From Microbispora rosea subsp. aerata (lineage in GTDB: Bacteria; Actinomycetota; Actinomycetes; Streptosporangiales; Streptosporangiaceae): a stretch of DNA of 64,000 nucleotides. The notes under the pieces are model-generated. The model was not told where the DNA came from and did not search any database. It saw only the letters and a program-made list of their open reading frames with translations. Positions 19,138 to 29,990 of the stretch are shown one piece after another. A program made the position numbers and the translations under genes. Every line of letters starts with the position of its first letter. The stretch's first letter is position 1. Where the stretch lies: the NCBI RefSeq assembly GCF_014647835.1, contig NZ_BMPY01000004.1, forward strand, positions 156,244-220,243, read 5' to 3'.

Positions 19138-20379
19138 TTGGCGGAGAGGCTGCGCGTCGCGCTGCTGTCCTACCGCAGCAAGCCCACCTGCGGCGGCCAG
19201 GGGGTGTACCTGCGCCACATAAGCCGCGAGCTCGTCGCTCTGGGCCACCACGTCGAGGTCTTCTCCGGACAGCCCTACCCGGAGCTGGACGAGGGCGTGA
19301 TCCTCAACAAGGTGCCGAGCCTGGACCTCTACCGCGACGAGGATCCGTTCCGCACGCCGAAGCGCGAGGAGTATCGCGACTGGATCGACGTGCTCGAAGT
19401 CGCCACCATGTGGACGGCCGGCTTCCCCGAGCCGCTGACGTTCAGCCTGCGGGCCTACCGCGAGCTGAAGAAGCGACGCGGCGACTTCGACGTCGTCCAG
19501 GACAACCAGACCCTCGGGTACGGCCTGCTCGGCATCAAGAAGATGTTCCCGGTGGTCGGCACCATCCACCACCCCATCAGCGTGGACCGGCGGATCGAGC
19601 TGAAGGCCGCCACGGGCTGGAAGCGGCTGTCGCTGCGCCGCTGGTACGGCTTCGTGCGCATGCAGAGCATCGTCGCGCCCCGGCTCAGCCCGATCCTCAC
19701 CGTCAGCGAGTCGTCGCTCGCCGACATCCACCGCGACTTCAACGTGCCGCAGTCCAACATGCGGCTGATCCCGCTCGGCGTCGACACGCGCTTCTTCCAC
19801 CCCCGGCCCGAGCTGCCGAAGCGGGAGAACTCCATCGTGGCGGTCGCCAGCGCCGACTCGCCGATGAAGGGCGTGGCCACCCTGCTGCGGGCGGTCGCCA
19901 AGCTCGCGACCGAGCGCGAGGTCAACCTCACCGTCGTGAGCAGGCCCACCCCCGGTGGGCCCACCGAGCAGCTCGTGAACGAGCTGTCGCTGCACGACCG
20001 CGTGCGGTTCGTGCACGGCATCCCCGACGAGGAGCTGGCCGAGCTGATCGCCACCTCCGAGATCGCGGTGGTCCCCTCGCTGTACGAGGGGTTCTCGCTG
20101 CCGGCCGTCGAGCACATGGCGTGCGGCACCCCGCTGGTCGCCTCGCGTACGGGCGCCCTGCCCGAGGTGGTCGGCGACGCGGCCGTGCAGGTGACCCCCG
20201 GCGACCCCGAGGAGCTGGCGGCCGTCCTGCGCCGCCTGCTCGACTCCCCCGGGGAACGCGCGGAATACGGCCGGCGCGGCTACGAGCGCGTGATGGAGCG
20301 CTACGCGTGGCCGGTCGTCGCGCGGCGCACGGTCGAGGCCTACCACGAGGCCATCGCCGCCCACCGCGCCTCCCGGTGA
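19138..20379 (+). CDS. GT4-family glycosyltransferase
   Basis: 413 residues from TTG 19138 (AAAGGGG ribosome site, protein begins AERLRVALLSY); ATG 19072 would add 22 unlikely residues. GT-B fold of the GT4 type: N-terminal acceptor domain with GGQGVYLRHISRELVALGHHVEV, central segment LIPLGVDTRFFHP and the C-terminal E-x7-E donor motif YEGFSLPAVEHMACGTPLV. It should transfer a sugar from a nucleotide donor, perhaps the product of the divergent gmd, to an unknown acceptor. Two co-directional genes follow (methyltransferase, toroid protein), the last coupled by overlap, so the three form an operon. Confidence 0.88.
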   Translation: MAERLRVALLSYRSKPTCGGQGVYLRHISRELVALGHHVEVFSGQPYPELDEGVILNKVPSLDLYRDEDPFRTPKREEYRDWIDVLEVATMWTAGFPEPLTFSLRAYRELKKRRGDFDVVQDNQTLGYGLLGIKKMFPVVGTIHHPISVDRRIELKAATGWKRLSLRRWYGFVRMQSIVAPRLSPILTVSESSLADIHRDFNVPQSNMRLIPLGVDTRFFHPRPELPKRENSIVAVASADSPMKGVATLLRAVAKLATEREVNLTVVSRPTPGGPTEQLVNELSLHDRVRFVHGIPDEELAELIATSEIAVVPSLYEGFSLPAVEHMACGTPLVASRTGALPEVVGDAAVQVTPGDPEELAAVLRRLLDSPGERAEYGRRGYERVMERYAWPVVARRTVEAYHEAIAAHRASR

Positions 20380-20427
20380 CCTTCAACGACCGGTGACTCC
20401 CCCGAATCCACGAAAGGCAGGCGCCGA

Positions 20428-21141
20428 GTGCTGACCGTCGACTTCAACCGGCTGCCCGTCGGACCGGGCGACCGCGTTCTCGACCTCGGGGCCGGTGGTG
20501 GCCGGCACGCCTTCGAGGTGCTGCGCCGGGGCGCCGACGTGGTCGCCTTCGACATGGACGCCGCCGAGATGGAGAACGTGGCGGCCATGTTCGCGGCCAT
20601 GGACAAGGAGGGCGAGGTGCCCGCGGGCGCGACCGGCGAGACCGTCGTCGGCGACGCCCTCGACATGCCGTTCCCCGACGCCTCGTTCGACCGGGTCATC
20701 GCCGCCGAGGTGCTTGAGCACATCCCGGACGACATGGCCGCGATGCGGGAGATCGTCCGGGTGCTGAAGCCGGGCGGCCGGGCCGCGATCACGGTGCCGA
20801 GCTTCCTGCCGGAGCGGATCTGCTGGGCCCTGTCGGAGGACTACCACACCGCCCCCGGCGGACATATCCGGATTTATACGTTGGCGGAGCTCCAGGCGAA
20901 GCTGAAGTCCTCGGGGCTGGAGGTCGGCGGCCACCACTACGCCCACGGCCTGCACTCGCCGTACTGGTGGATCAAGTGCGCGGTCGGGGTGAACAACGAC
21001 GAGCACCCGCTGGCCAAGGCCTACCACGAGCTTCTCGTCTGGGACATCATGAAGCGCCCCCTCGTCACCCGGCTGGCCGAGGCCGTGCTCAACCCCCTGA
21101 TCGGCAAGAGCGTGGTGGTCTACGCCCGGAAGCCCGCATGA
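20428..21141 (+). CDS. Class I SAM-dependent methyltransferase
   Basis: 237 residues from GTG 20428 (GAAAGGCAG upstream). Motif I is VLDLGAGGGRHA; the later motifs DMPFPDASFDRVIAAEVLEH and VLKPGGRAAITVPS are typical of UbiE/Methyltransf_11 enzymes that methylate small molecules or lipids. It lies 48 bases after the glycosyltransferase and overlaps the following toroid gene by 4 bases, so it probably modifies the same product. The C-terminal part (HGLHSPYWWIKCAVGVNN) is unlike the usual family end and may bind the acceptor. Confidence 0.85.
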   Translation: MLTVDFNRLPVGPGDRVLDLGAGGGRHAFEVLRRGADVVAFDMDAAEMENVAAMFAAMDKEGEVPAGATGETVVGDALDMPFPDASFDRVIAAEVLEHIPDDMAAMREIVRVLKPGGRAAITVPSFLPERICWALSEDYHTAPGGHIRIYTLAELQAKLKSSGLEVGGHHYAHGLHSPYWWIKCAVGVNNDEHPLAKAYHELLVWDIMKRPLVTRLAEAVLNPLIGKSVVVYARKPA

Positions 21142-22199
21142 GGCGGGTGCCGCACGTTCCGGGGATCATCACCGCCGAGCAGGTCGTCCGTACGGCCGAG
21201 AGCATCGCCGCGATCCAGGACGACCAGGGCGGCGTCCCCTGGCCCGAGGGCCACATCGACGCGTGGAACCACATCGAGTGCCTGATGGCGCTGACCGTCG
21301 CCGGGCTCCACGAGGAGGCCCGCAAGGGCTACGACTGGCTCGTACGGCACCAGCGTCCGGACGGCTCCTGGCCGATGAAGGTCCGCGACGGCAAGCCCGC
21401 CGAGGCGGCAGGCGAGTCGAACCACGCGGCCTACATCGCGGTGGGGATCTGGCACGACCTGCTGGTGACCGGCGACGAGGACTTCGCCCGGTCGATGTGG
21501 CCGGTGGTGACGCGGGCCCTCGACTTCGTCGTCGGCCTGCAGACCGCGCGCGGCGAGATCCTGTGGCAGCGCGACGCCGAGGGACGGCCCGCGGACTACG
21601 CCCTGCTCACCGGGTGCTCGTCCATCCACCAGGGCCTGCGGTGCGGGGCGCTGCTCGCCGAGCGGCTGGGCGACCCGCAGCCCGACTGGGAACTCGCCGC
21701 CGACCAGCTCGGCCACGTGATCGCCGAGCATCCGGAGGCGTTCGCCGACAAGAGCCGGTTCTCAATGGACTGGTACTACCCCGTGCTCGGCGGCGCCGTA
21801 CGCGGCGCGGCGGCGGCCCGGCGGTTCGACCTGGAGTGGGACACCTTCGTCGTGCCCGGCCTCGGCGCGCGCTGCGTCTCCGACCAGCCCTGGGTGACCG
21901 GCGCGGAGTCGTGCGAGCTGGTGCTCGCGCTCGACGCCGCCGGGCTGCGGGAGCGGGCGCTGAGGGTGTTCGCCGACATGCAGCACCTGCGCCACGAGGA
22001 CGGCTCTTACTGGACCGGCTGGCAGTTCGTGAACCGGCGGCACTTCCCCAACGAGCGGTCGGGGTACACGGCCGCCGCGGTGGTGCTCGCCGCGGACGCC
22101 CTCTCCCGCGCCACCCCCGGCTCGGGGATCTTCCGCGACGCCGGCGGCCGGGAGGCCCGCATCACCGGCGAGTGCGGCTGCGAGCGCGCCCGCGCCTGA
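21138..22199 (+). CDS. Alpha/alpha-toroid protein of the prenyltransferase/terpene-cyclase-like type
   Basis: 353 residues, start overlapping the methyltransferase stop (ATGA). Repeated helical hairpins carry QW-like turns: QDDQGGVPW near residue 29, HQRPDGSWP near 71 and RHEDGSYW near 289. These resemble squalene-cyclase, prenyltransferase and six-hairpin glycosidase folds, and databases usually label such proteins prenyltransferase. I see no DxDD acid motif and no DDxxD motif, so cyclase or prenyl transfer is not supported; a glycosidase-like or non-catalytic role is equally possible. The ORF ends with a Cys pair (ECGCERARA). Its operon partners suggest work on a glycosylated, methylated metabolite. 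Confidence 0.7.
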   Translation: MRRVPHVPGIITAEQVVRTAESIAAIQDDQGGVPWPEGHIDAWNHIECLMALTVAGLHEEARKGYDWLVRHQRPDGSWPMKVRDGKPAEAAGESNHAAYIAVGIWHDLLVTGDEDFARSMWPVVTRALDFVVGLQTARGEILWQRDAEGRPADYALLTGCSSIHQGLRCGALLAERLGDPQPDWELAADQLGHVIAEHPEAFADKSRFSMDWYYPVLGGAVRGAAAARRFDLEWDTFVVPGLGARCVSDQPWVTGAESCELVLALDAAGLRERALRVFADMQHLRHEDGSYWTGWQFVNRRHFPNERSGYTAAAVVLAADALSRATPGSGIFRDAGGREARITGECGCERARA

Positions 22200-22241
22200 C
22201 CGAAGCACGCCCCGCCCGCCCTCCCCGGCAGCGGGAGCGTG

Positions 22242-23418
<1,177 letters not shown>

Positions 23419-23455
23419 ACTCCAGCGCTACGTGACGCCAGGAGGAGGACGCGCC

Positions 23456-23650
23456 ATGAAGATCAAGGTCGACTACGACGTGTGCGAGGCCAACGCGGTC
23501 TGCATGGGCCTGGCCCCGGAGGTCTTCGAGGTGGACGACGACGACAACCTTCACGTGCTGATGCCCGAGCCGCCCGCCGAACTGCTCGACCGGGTCCGCC
23601 ACGCCGTCCGGTCGTGTCCCAAGGCCGCGCTGTCGCTCGAAGGAGAGTGA
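23456..23650 (+). CDS. 3Fe-4S-type ferredoxin (P450 partner class)
   Basis: 64 residues with a strong GGAGGAG ribosome site. Cluster ligands are C10, C16 and C54-Pro; the fourth position of the CxxCxxC motif is Asn13, so a 3Fe-4S cluster is expected. It closely resembles mycobacterial FdxD-type ferredoxins that serve P450s and belong to the KstR regulon. The many acidic residues (EVDDDD) suit docking to a P450. The most likely partner in the window is the CYP125-like P450 at 16489; a reductase is not encoded here. Confidence 0.9.
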   Translation: MKIKVDYDVCEANAVCMGLAPEVFEVDDDDNLHVLMPEPPAELLDRVRHAVRSCPKAALSLEGE

Positions 23651-23691
23651 GAGCGCGGCACCCCCCAACCTGACAACCAGGAGGTCCCCCC

Positions 23692-24777
23692 ATGCGCGGC
23701 GCGCTTTTGCACGCGGTCGGCGACGAAAAGCTCGACATCAGAGACGACTTCACGCTGACGCCGGTGGGTCCGGGCGACGTCCGGGTGCGGGTCAGGGCCA
23801 CCGGGGTGTGCCACTCCGACCTCTCGGTGCTCACCGGGGTGCTTCCGCAGCCGCTCCCGATCATCCCGGGTCACGAGGGCGCGGGCGAGGTCGTCGAGGT
23901 GGGCGACGGCGTGACCACCGTGAAGCCGGGCGACCACGTCATCGTCAACTGGACGCCCGCCTGCGGCGACTGCCCGCACTGCGTGGGCGGCCGGCCCAAC
24001 CTCTGCACGACGTACATGAAGAAGAGCTTCAGCGAGCCGCGCTTCCGGTTCGGCGGCGGCACCCCGGCGTTCGGCATGGCCGGGTGCGGCACCTGGGCCG
24101 AGGAGATCGTCGTGCCGTGGCAGGGGGCGATCAAGGTCGACCCGGACGTGCCGTACGAGGCGGCGGCGCTGATCGGGTGCAGCGTCACGACCGGCGTCGG
24201 CGCGGTGCTCAACACCGCGAAGGTGCGCCCCGGCGCGACCGTGGCGGTCGTCGGCTGCGGCGGCGTCGGCCTGTCGGTGATCCAGGGCGCCCGCATCTCC
24301 GGCGCGACCACGATCCTCGCGATCGACCCGGTCGAGTCCAAGCACGAGCTGGCGAAGAAGGTGGGCGCCACCCACGCCTGCACGCCCGACCAGCTCAAGG
24401 ACGCCGTCGCCACGCTGACCGGCGGCCTGGGCTTCGACCACGGCTTCGAGGTGGTCGGCAAGTCCGCGGCCATCATGACGGCCTGGCAGGCGACCCGGCG
24501 CGGCGGCGACGTCATCGTCGTCGGGGCGGGCGCGATGGACGACACGGTGCCGCTGACCGCGTTCAACCTGCTGTTCGACGGCAAGAACATCCTCAGCTCG
24601 CTGTACGGCGACGCCGACGTGCGCAGGGACTTCCCGCGCTTTGTGAACCTCTACAAGGCGGGCAAGCTCGACTTGGACAGCATGATCAGCGCCCGCATCA
24701 GGATCGGCGACCTGAACGAGGCCGTCGCCGCCCTGCGCGGCGGGGAGGTGCTGCGGCAGATCGTCCTGTTCGACTGA
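23692..24777 (+). CDS. NDMA-dependent (mycofactocin-type) zinc alcohol dehydrogenase
   Basis: 361 residues, GGAGG ribosome site. Zinc-dependent medium-chain dehydrogenase: catalytic Cys40 (GVCHSDLS) and His61-Glu62 (GHEGAGE), structural zinc C91/C94/C97/C105, nucleotide motif GCGGVG. The sequence follows the nicotinoprotein subfamily (Rxyl_3153 type) whose tightly bound NAD is recycled by an external acceptor, in mycobacteria mycofactocin. It would oxidise an alcohol, plausibly the P450 product, to an aldehyde. It ends the PPOX-ferredoxin-ADH operon. Mycofactocin genes are not in this window. Confidence 0.87.
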   Translation: MRGALLHAVGDEKLDIRDDFTLTPVGPGDVRVRVRATGVCHSDLSVLTGVLPQPLPIIPGHEGAGEVVEVGDGVTTVKPGDHVIVNWTPACGDCPHCVGGRPNLCTTYMKKSFSEPRFRFGGGTPAFGMAGCGTWAEEIVVPWQGAIKVDPDVPYEAAALIGCSVTTGVGAVLNTAKVRPGATVAVVGCGGVGLSVIQGARISGATTILAIDPVESKHELAKKVGATHACTPDQLKDAVATLTGGLGFDHGFEVVGKSAAIMTAWQATRRGGDVIVVGAGAMDDTVPLTAFNLLFDGKNILSSLYGDADVRRDFPRFVNLYKAGKLDLDSMISARIRIGDLNEAVAALRGGEVLRQIVLFD

Positions 24778-24788
24778 CGCCGCCGCTC

Positions 24789-24826
24789 CGCCGGAGATCT
24801 CCCCGGCCCTGGGGATATCTCCGGCG
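24789..24826 (+). terminator. Terminator hairpin after the alcohol dehydrogenase
   Basis: A 16-base arm at 24789-24804 pairs with 24811-24826 with one mismatch around a 6-base loop, 11 bases after the stop codon. Confidence 0.65.
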
Positions 24827-24850
24827 GGCCGGGGTAGCCCGAGCGGCGAC

Positions 24851-25345
24851 ATGCAGACGTTCCTGCCCTACCCGGACTTCGCGGCCACCGCCCGCGTCCT
24901 CGACCCGCTCCGCCTCGGCAAGCAGCGGGTCGAGGCCCTGCAGGTCCTGCGTACGCTCACGATCCCCGGGTACGGCTGGCGGCACCATCCGGTGGCGCAC
25001 ATGTGGGCGGGGTACGAGGAGGCGCTGGTCCGCTACGGCCTGGAGATCGTCGCGGCCTGGTGCGATTTGGGCCGGGCCGACACCTGCGCCGGCACGATGA
25101 CCCGGGAGCTGCTCGGCTGCCGGGGCATCGGGGCGCCGCGCACCCAGGCCGCCCTCGCGGAGGCGGGCGAGCTGCCGCCGTGGCTCGGCGATCCCGCCCT
25201 GCACCTCAGCCACCGCTCGGCCCTGCTGCGCAAGGACCCGGCTTTCTACGGCCCGAAGTTTCCGGGAGACCCCGACGACCTCCCCTACGTCTGGCCCGGC
25301 TCCGACCGCGTCAACGCCCTGCTCCCGCCCCGCCGCACCTCGTGA
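24851..25345 (+). CDS. MSMEG_6728-family protein (possible pyrimidine-dimer glycosylase type)
   Basis: 164 residues. The N-terminus MQTFLPYPDFAATARVLDPLRLGKQRVEALQ and the later WRHHPVAHMWAGYEEAL and LLRKDPAFYGPKF are hallmarks of the conserved MSMEG_6728 group. It is distantly related to T4 endonuclease V-like pyrimidine-dimer DNA glycosylases, but enzymatic function is unproven. It stands alone between a terminator and the convergent sugar operon. Confidence 0.8.
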   Translation: MQTFLPYPDFAATARVLDPLRLGKQRVEALQVLRTLTIPGYGWRHHPVAHMWAGYEEALVRYGLEIVAAWCDLGRADTCAGTMTRELLGCRGIGAPRTQAALAEAGELPPWLGDPALHLSHRSALLRKDPAFYGPKFPGDPDDLPYVWPGSDRVNALLPPRRTS

Positions 25346-25423
25346 CGCGCCGCTCGCGGGCTCGGCACTTCGCCGGCGTGGGACAAGCCTGTGGCGTGGC
25401 GGTGAGGAGGTGCGGGCATGCCG

Positions 25424-25463
25424 GAGGGCCGGGCGCACGCACCCGGTGGTGCGCCCGGCCCTC
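25424..25463. terminator. Strong bidirectional terminator hairpin
   Basis: GAGGGCCGGGCGCAC (25424-25438) pairs perfectly with 25449-25463 (15 bp, 10-base loop) between two convergent genes. A second imperfect stem (25464-25478 with 25511-25525) follows directly. Confidence 0.75.
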
Positions 25464-25554
25464 GGGGACGTCCCGCGGATCTCCCGCCTGCCCCGGTTGC
25501 GAGGCGAGGCCCGCGGGACGTTCCCTGTCCTCGCGGGAGCTGGGGGGAGAGAGG

Positions 25555-26565
25555 TCAGCCCTCGGAGGAGAAGGCGGCGTCGAACGCCGCGGCCGGCGGG
25601 GTGATGGCGTTGAGCGAGCGGATGTAGGCGAGGGCCTCCGGCGCGCCGTGCAGCCGGTCCATGCCCGCGTCCTCCCACTCGATGGAGATCGGGCCGTCGT
25701 AGCCGATGTGGTTGAGCGCCCGGAAGCACTCCTCCCAGGGCACGTCGCCCCGGCCGGTGGACACGAAGTCCCAGCCGCGGCGGGGGTCGGCCCAGGCCAG
25801 GTGGGAGGCCAGACGGCCGCGGCGGCCGTCGCGGGTGGCCACCCGGGCGTCCTTGCAGTCGACATGGTAGATCCGGTCGGCGAAGTCGAGGATGAAGTTC
25901 GCCGGGTCCAGGCCCTGCCACACCATGTGCGAGGGGTCCCAGTTCAGCCCGAAGGCCGGCCGGTGCCCGATCGCCTCCAGCGTCCGCACGGTCGTGTAGT
26001 AGTCGTAGGCGATCTCACTGGGGTGCACCTCGTGCGCGAAGCGCACGCCCACCTCGTCGAAGACGTCGAGGATCGGGTTCCACCGGTCGGCGAAGTCCCG
26101 GTAACCCGCCTCGATCATCGACGGCGGCACCGGCGGGAACATCGCCAGCGTGTGCCAGATCGACGAGCCGGTGAAGCCGACGACGGTCTTGACGCCGAGT
26201 CTGGCCGCCGCGCGGGCGGTGTTCTTGATCTCCTCGGCGGCGCGCTGCCGTACGCCTTCGGGCTCGCCGTCGCCCCAGATGCGCGCGGGCAGGATGCCCT
26301 TGTGGCGCTCGTCGATGGGGTGGTCGCACACGGCCTGGCCGACCAGGTGGTTGGAGATCGTCCAGACCCCCAGGTTGTACTTGGCCAGGGTCTCCTTCTT
26401 GCGTTCGATGTAGGAGTCGTCGGCGAGGGCCTTGTCGACCTCGAAGTGGTCGCCCCAGCAGGCGATCTCCAGGCCGTCGTAGCCCCATTCCGAGGCCAGG
26501 CGGCAGACCTCCTCGAACGGCAGGTCCGCCCACTGCCCGGTGAACAACGTGATCGGTCGCGTCAT
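25555..26565 (-). CDS. Sugar phosphate isomerase/epimerase (xylose-isomerase-like TIM barrel)
   Basis: 336 residues. AP-endonuclease-2 superfamily barrel with likely metal ligands in [30 protein letters not shown] and SIEWED. Such proteins (IolE, IolI, DTE and allied groups) isomerise or dehydrate keto-sugars and inositols. It is the last gene of the ROK-importer-dehydrogenase operon, 31 bases after the dehydrogenase, so it acts on the product of that enzyme. The exact substrate cannot be read from the sequence. Confidence 0.85.
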   Translation of the reverse strand: MTRPITLFTGQWADLPFEEVCRLASEWGYDGLEIACWGDHFEVDKALADDSYIERKKETLAKYNLGVWTISNHLVGQAVCDHPIDERHKGILPARIWGDGEPEGVRQRAAEEIKNTARAAARLGVKTVVGFTGSSIWHTLAMFPPVPPSMIEAGYRDFADRWNPILDVFDEVGVRFAHEVHPSEIAYDYYTTVRTLEAIGHRPAFGLNWDPSHMVWQGLDPANFILDFADRIYHVDCKDARVATRDGRRGRLASHLAWADPRRGWDFVSTGRGDVPWEECFRALNHIGYDGPISIEWEDAGMDRLHGAPEALAYIRSLNAITPPAAAFDAAFSSEG

Positions 26566-26596
26566 CTCACACCCGTTCTCACAGCCCGGTGAACAT

Positions 26597-27766
26597 TCAC
26601 AACGAGATCCAGCCCGACCCGGCGGCGGCGCTCCGCTCGACCGCGTCGAGCACCCGCTGCACCCGCAGCCCGTCCTCGAAGGACGGCTCGGGGTCGGTCC
26701 CGGCGGCCACCGCCTCCAGGAAGTCCTTCGTCTCGTGGACGAAGGTGTGCTCGTAGCCGAGGCCGTGGCCCGGCGGCCACCACGCCCCGGCGTACGGGTG
26801 GTCCGGCTCGGTGACGAGGATCCGGCGGAACCCGGCGTCCCGCTCGGCGGCGTCGTAGAACCACAGCTCGTTCATCGCCTCGAAGTCGAACGACAGGCTG
26901 CCCGCCGAACCGTTGACCTCGATGCGCAGCGCGTTCTTGCGGCCGGCGGCGAAGCGGGTGGCCTCGAACGAGCCCAGCGCCCCGCCCTCGAAGCGGCCGA
27001 TGAACAGCGCCGCGTCGTCCACGGTCACCTCGCCCGTCTCGCCGGTGCCGCCCTCGCCGGCCAGGCCGCTGGACCCCTCGGCGAGCGGGCGCTCCTTGAC
27101 GAAGGTCTCGGTGAGCGCGCTCACCCCGGTCAGCGGGCGGCCGATGATGAACTGCGCCGTGTCGATGATGTGGGCGCCGATGTCGCCGAGGGCGCCGGAC
27201 CCGGCCTTGTCCTTCTGCAACCGCCAGACCAGGGGAAACTCCGGGTCGACGATCCAGTCCTGCAGGTATTGCGCCCGCACGTGCCGGATCTCCCCGAGCC
27301 TGCCCTCCTCCACCAGCCGCCGGGCCAGCGCCACGGCGGGCACCCGGCGGTAGTTGAACGCGACCATGCTGCGCACTCCGCGCGCGGCCGCCTCCTTCGC
27401 CGCCGCGGCCATGGCCTCGGCCTCCGCCACGGTGTTGGCCAGCGGCTTTTCGCAGATGACGTGCTTGCCCGCGGCCAGGGCCGCGATGGCGATGTCGGCG
27501 TGCGAGTCGCCGGGCGTGCAGATGTCCACGATCTGCACGTCGTCGCGCTCGATCAGCCGCTTCCAGTCGGTCTCCACCGCCGCCCAGCCGAGCTTGGCGG
27601 CCGCGTCGGCCGTGCGGCTGGGCGACCTGCCGGACAGGACCGCCATGACGGGCCTGACCGGAAGGTCGAAGACCGAGGCGACACTCCGCCACGCCTGCGA
27701 GTGCACACGTCCCATGAACGCGTACCCCACCATGCCGACGCCCAGCGTCGGCCTGCTGTCTGTCAC
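26597..27766 (-). CDS. Gfo/Idh/MocA-family oxidoreductase
   Basis: 389 residues from GTG 27766 (GGGGGAG upstream). N-terminal Rossmann domain ([18 protein letters not shown]), the signature [15 protein letters not shown] with its catalytic Lys, then the C-terminal GFO_IDH_MocA domain. It probably oxidises a sugar or inositol with NAD(P). It lies 15 bases after the substrate-binding protein gene and is followed by an isomerase, a common catabolic pair for rare sugars or cyclitols. Confidence 0.88.
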   Translation of the reverse strand: MTDSRPTLGVGMVGYAFMGRVHSQAWRSVASVFDLPVRPVMAVLSGRSPSRTADAAAKLGWAAVETDWKRLIERDDVQIVDICTPGDSHADIAIAALAAGKHVICEKPLANTVAEAEAMAAAAKEAAARGVRSMVAFNYRRVPAVALARRLVEEGRLGEIRHVRAQYLQDWIVDPEFPLVWRLQKDKAGSGALGDIGAHIIDTAQFIIGRPLTGVSALTETFVKERPLAEGSSGLAGEGGTGETGEVTVDDAALFIGRFEGGALGSFEATRFAAGRKNALRIEVNGSAGSLSFDFEAMNELWFYDAAERDAGFRRILVTEPDHPYAGAWWPPGHGLGYEHTFVHETKDFLEAVAAGTDPEPSFEDGLRVQRVLDAVERSAAAGSGWISL

Positions 27767-27781
27767 TGAAACTCCCCCGAA

Positions 27782-28843
27782 TCAGGATTCGAAGCCGAGA
27801 GGCAGATACTTCTCCACGTTGTCCTTGGTGATGGTCTCCGAGGCGAGCGTGATCGACTGGGGCACCTGCTGCTCCATCAGGTCGCTCATGCCCTTGCCCT
27901 GGGCGATCAGCCGCGCCAGCTTGATCGCCGAGGCGGCCATCGTGGGGCTGTAGGTGACCGTGGCCTTCAGCACGCCGTTGCCGGCCTGGATGTCGCGCAT
28001 CGCGTTGGCCGAACCGGCCCCGCCGACCATGAAGAACTCGTCGCGACCGGCCTCCTTGATCGCGGCGAGCACGCCGATGCCCTGGTCGTCGTCGTGGTTC
28101 CAGATGGCGTCGATCTTCTTGTGCGCCTGCAGCAGGTTGCTGGCGACCTGCGTGCCGGACTCCACCGTGAACTTGGCGTCCTGCTGCGCCGTCACGCTGA
28201 AGCCGTACGTCTTGAGGGCGTCGGCGAAGCCCTTGCTGCGGTCCTGGGTCAGCGGCAGCGTGGCGATGCCCTGGATCTCCAGGATCACCGGGTCGGTGAC
28301 GCCCTTGTCCTTCAGCGTCTTGCCGATGAAGTGGCCGGCCGCCACCCCCATGCCGTAGTTGTCGCCGCCGATCCAGGTGCGGTACGACAGCTTGTCGGGG
28401 AACACGCGGTCCAGGTTGACCACCGGGATGCCGGCGTCCATGGCCTGCCGGGCGACCTGGTTGAGCTGCTGGCCGTCGTTCGGCAAGATCACCAGCGCGT
28501 CGACCTTGGCCTGGATCAGCGACTCCACGGCCGAGATCTGCTGGTTGATGTCGTTGGTCGGCTCGACCGGCTTGAACTCCACGTCGGAGTACTGCTTGGC
28601 GGCGTCCGCCGCGTTCTTGGCGATGGCGGCGATCCAGCCGTGGTCGGCGGCCGGGGCCGAGAAACCGATGACGACCTTCTCGCCGGGGGCGTCGTTGCCG
28701 CCCGTCGCCGCGGCGGCGGGGGCCGCGGCGGGCGCGCTCGTCTGTGCGACCGGCTCGTTGCTGGTGCAGGCCGAGATGAGCGCGCCTGCGCCGAGGGCGG
28801 CCCCGCCGAGGAGGAAGCCCCGGCGGCCGGGGTTGTGCGTCAT
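27782..28843 (-). CDS. Sugar ABC transporter substrate-binding lipoprotein (RbsB type)
   Basis: 353 residues. The N-terminus has a twin-arginine-like RRGFLLGG and a lipobox ending in Cys26, so export may go through Tat with lipid anchoring. The rest is a periplasmic-binding-protein-4 domain as in ribose, xylose or inositol binding proteins (KVVIGFSAPAADHGWIAAI; WNHDDDQGIGVLAAI). With the permease and double ATPase it forms a CUT2-class importer, typically for monosaccharides or inositol. Confidence 0.9.
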   Translation of the reverse strand: MTHNPGRRGFLLGGAALGAGALISACTSNEPVAQTSAPAAAPAAAATGGNDAPGEKVVIGFSAPAADHGWIAAIAKNAADAAKQYSDVEFKPVEPTNDINQQISAVESLIQAKVDALVILPNDGQQLNQVARQAMDAGIPVVNLDRVFPDKLSYRTWIGGDNYGMGVAAGHFIGKTLKDKGVTDPVILEIQGIATLPLTQDRSKGFADALKTYGFSVTAQQDAKFTVESGTQVASNLLQAHKKIDAIWNHDDDQGIGVLAAIKEAGRDEFFMVGGAGSANAMRDIQAGNGVLKATVTYSPTMAASAIKLARLIAQGKGMSDLMEQQVPQSITLASETITKDNVEKYLPLGFES

Positions 28844-28979
28844 GTCGTTCTCCCTTGCAGTGGGGGTGAAAGATCGGGAAAGGCGGTGAGAAGGGCGTAC
28901 GAGTCCGGGACCGCGGCCGTACGGCGGCGGACCTGGGAGTTCGGATGCGGTTGTGCGGGGGTGTGCCGGGTGTGCGGGG

Positions 28980-29990
28980 TCAGGTATGCGCTTTGAGGCC
29001 GCGCCGCTGCAGCAGCACGGCGACGACGATGATCGCGCCCTTCGCGACGAGCTGGTCGGCGGTGTTGAGGCCGTTGAGGATGAACAGATTGGTGATCACG
29101 GTGAAGATCAGCAGGCCGAGGATCGAGCCGATGATCGTGCCCCGGCCGCCGCTGAGCAGCGTGCCGCCGATGATGACGGCGGCGATCGCGTCGAGTTCGT
29201 ACAGGTCGCCGTGGGTGGACGACCCCGTGGTGGTCCGGGCCATGATCAGCACGGCCGCGATCCCGCAGCACAGGCCCGACAGCGCGTACAGCATGACGGT
29301 GTGCTTGCGGACGTCGATGCCGGCCAGGCGGGCCGCCTCGGGGTTGCCGCCCACCGCGTAGGTGCGCCGGCCGAACGTCGTGCGGTTGAGCACCACCCAG
29401 CCGATCAGCACCACCAGCGCGAACACGTACACCAGCAGCGGCAGCCCGAGCACCCGCGTGGTCGACAGCTCGACGATCAGCGAGTTCTCCGGCCGCACGA
29501 GCTGCGTGCGCTGGTTGGACATCCGCTGTGCCAGGCCGCGCCCGGCCACCATCATCGCCAGCGTGGCGATGAACGGCACGATCCGCCCGTAGGAGATCAA
29601 GATCCCGTTCAGCAGTCCCGCGCCGGTGCCGACCAGCAACGCGCAGACGATCATCACGACCGGCCCGTACGACTGGGTGGCCAGCGTGGTCGCCCATACC
29701 GACGCCAGCGCCATCAGCGCCCCGACCGACAGGTCGATGCCGCCGCCGATGATCACAAACGTCATGCCGACCGTGATCACGCCGATGGTGGAGGCGAGGG
29801 CCAGGATGCTCACCAGGTTGGAGGAGGTGGCGAAGTTCTCCGGCCGGGTCACCAGGCCCACGATCGCCAGCAGCACCAGCGCCGCGACCAGGCCCAGATG
29901 CCGGACCTCGCCCAGCCGGCCGAGACGACCGCCCAGGCCCGGCGCCTTCACACGCGGACCGGCCGGCGCGGCCTGATCGACCTCAGTCAT
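28980..29990 (-). CDS. Sugar ABC transporter permease (RbsC type)
   Basis: 336 residues with about eight to ten membrane helices and the BPD_transp_2 signature (IIGGGIDLSVGALMALASV). It begins within the last bases of the ATPase gene (8-base overlap), showing tight coupling. It imports the sugar captured by the lipoprotein encoded 136 bases downstream. Confidence 0.9.
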   Translation of the reverse strand: MTEVDQAAPAGPRVKAPGLGGRLGRLGEVRHLGLVAALVLLAIVGLVTRPENFATSSNLVSILALASTIGVITVGMTFVIIGGGIDLSVGALMALASVWATTLATQSYGPVVMIVCALLVGTGAGLLNGILISYGRIVPFIATLAMMVAGRGLAQRMSNQRTQLVRPENSLIVELSTTRVLGLPLLVYVFALVVLIGWVVLNRTTFGRRTYAVGGNPEAARLAGIDVRKHTVMLYALSGLCCGIAAVLIMARTTTGSSTHGDLYELDAIAAVIIGGTLLSGGRGTIIGSILGLLIFTVITNLFILNGLNTADQLVAKGAIIVVAVLLQRRGLKAHT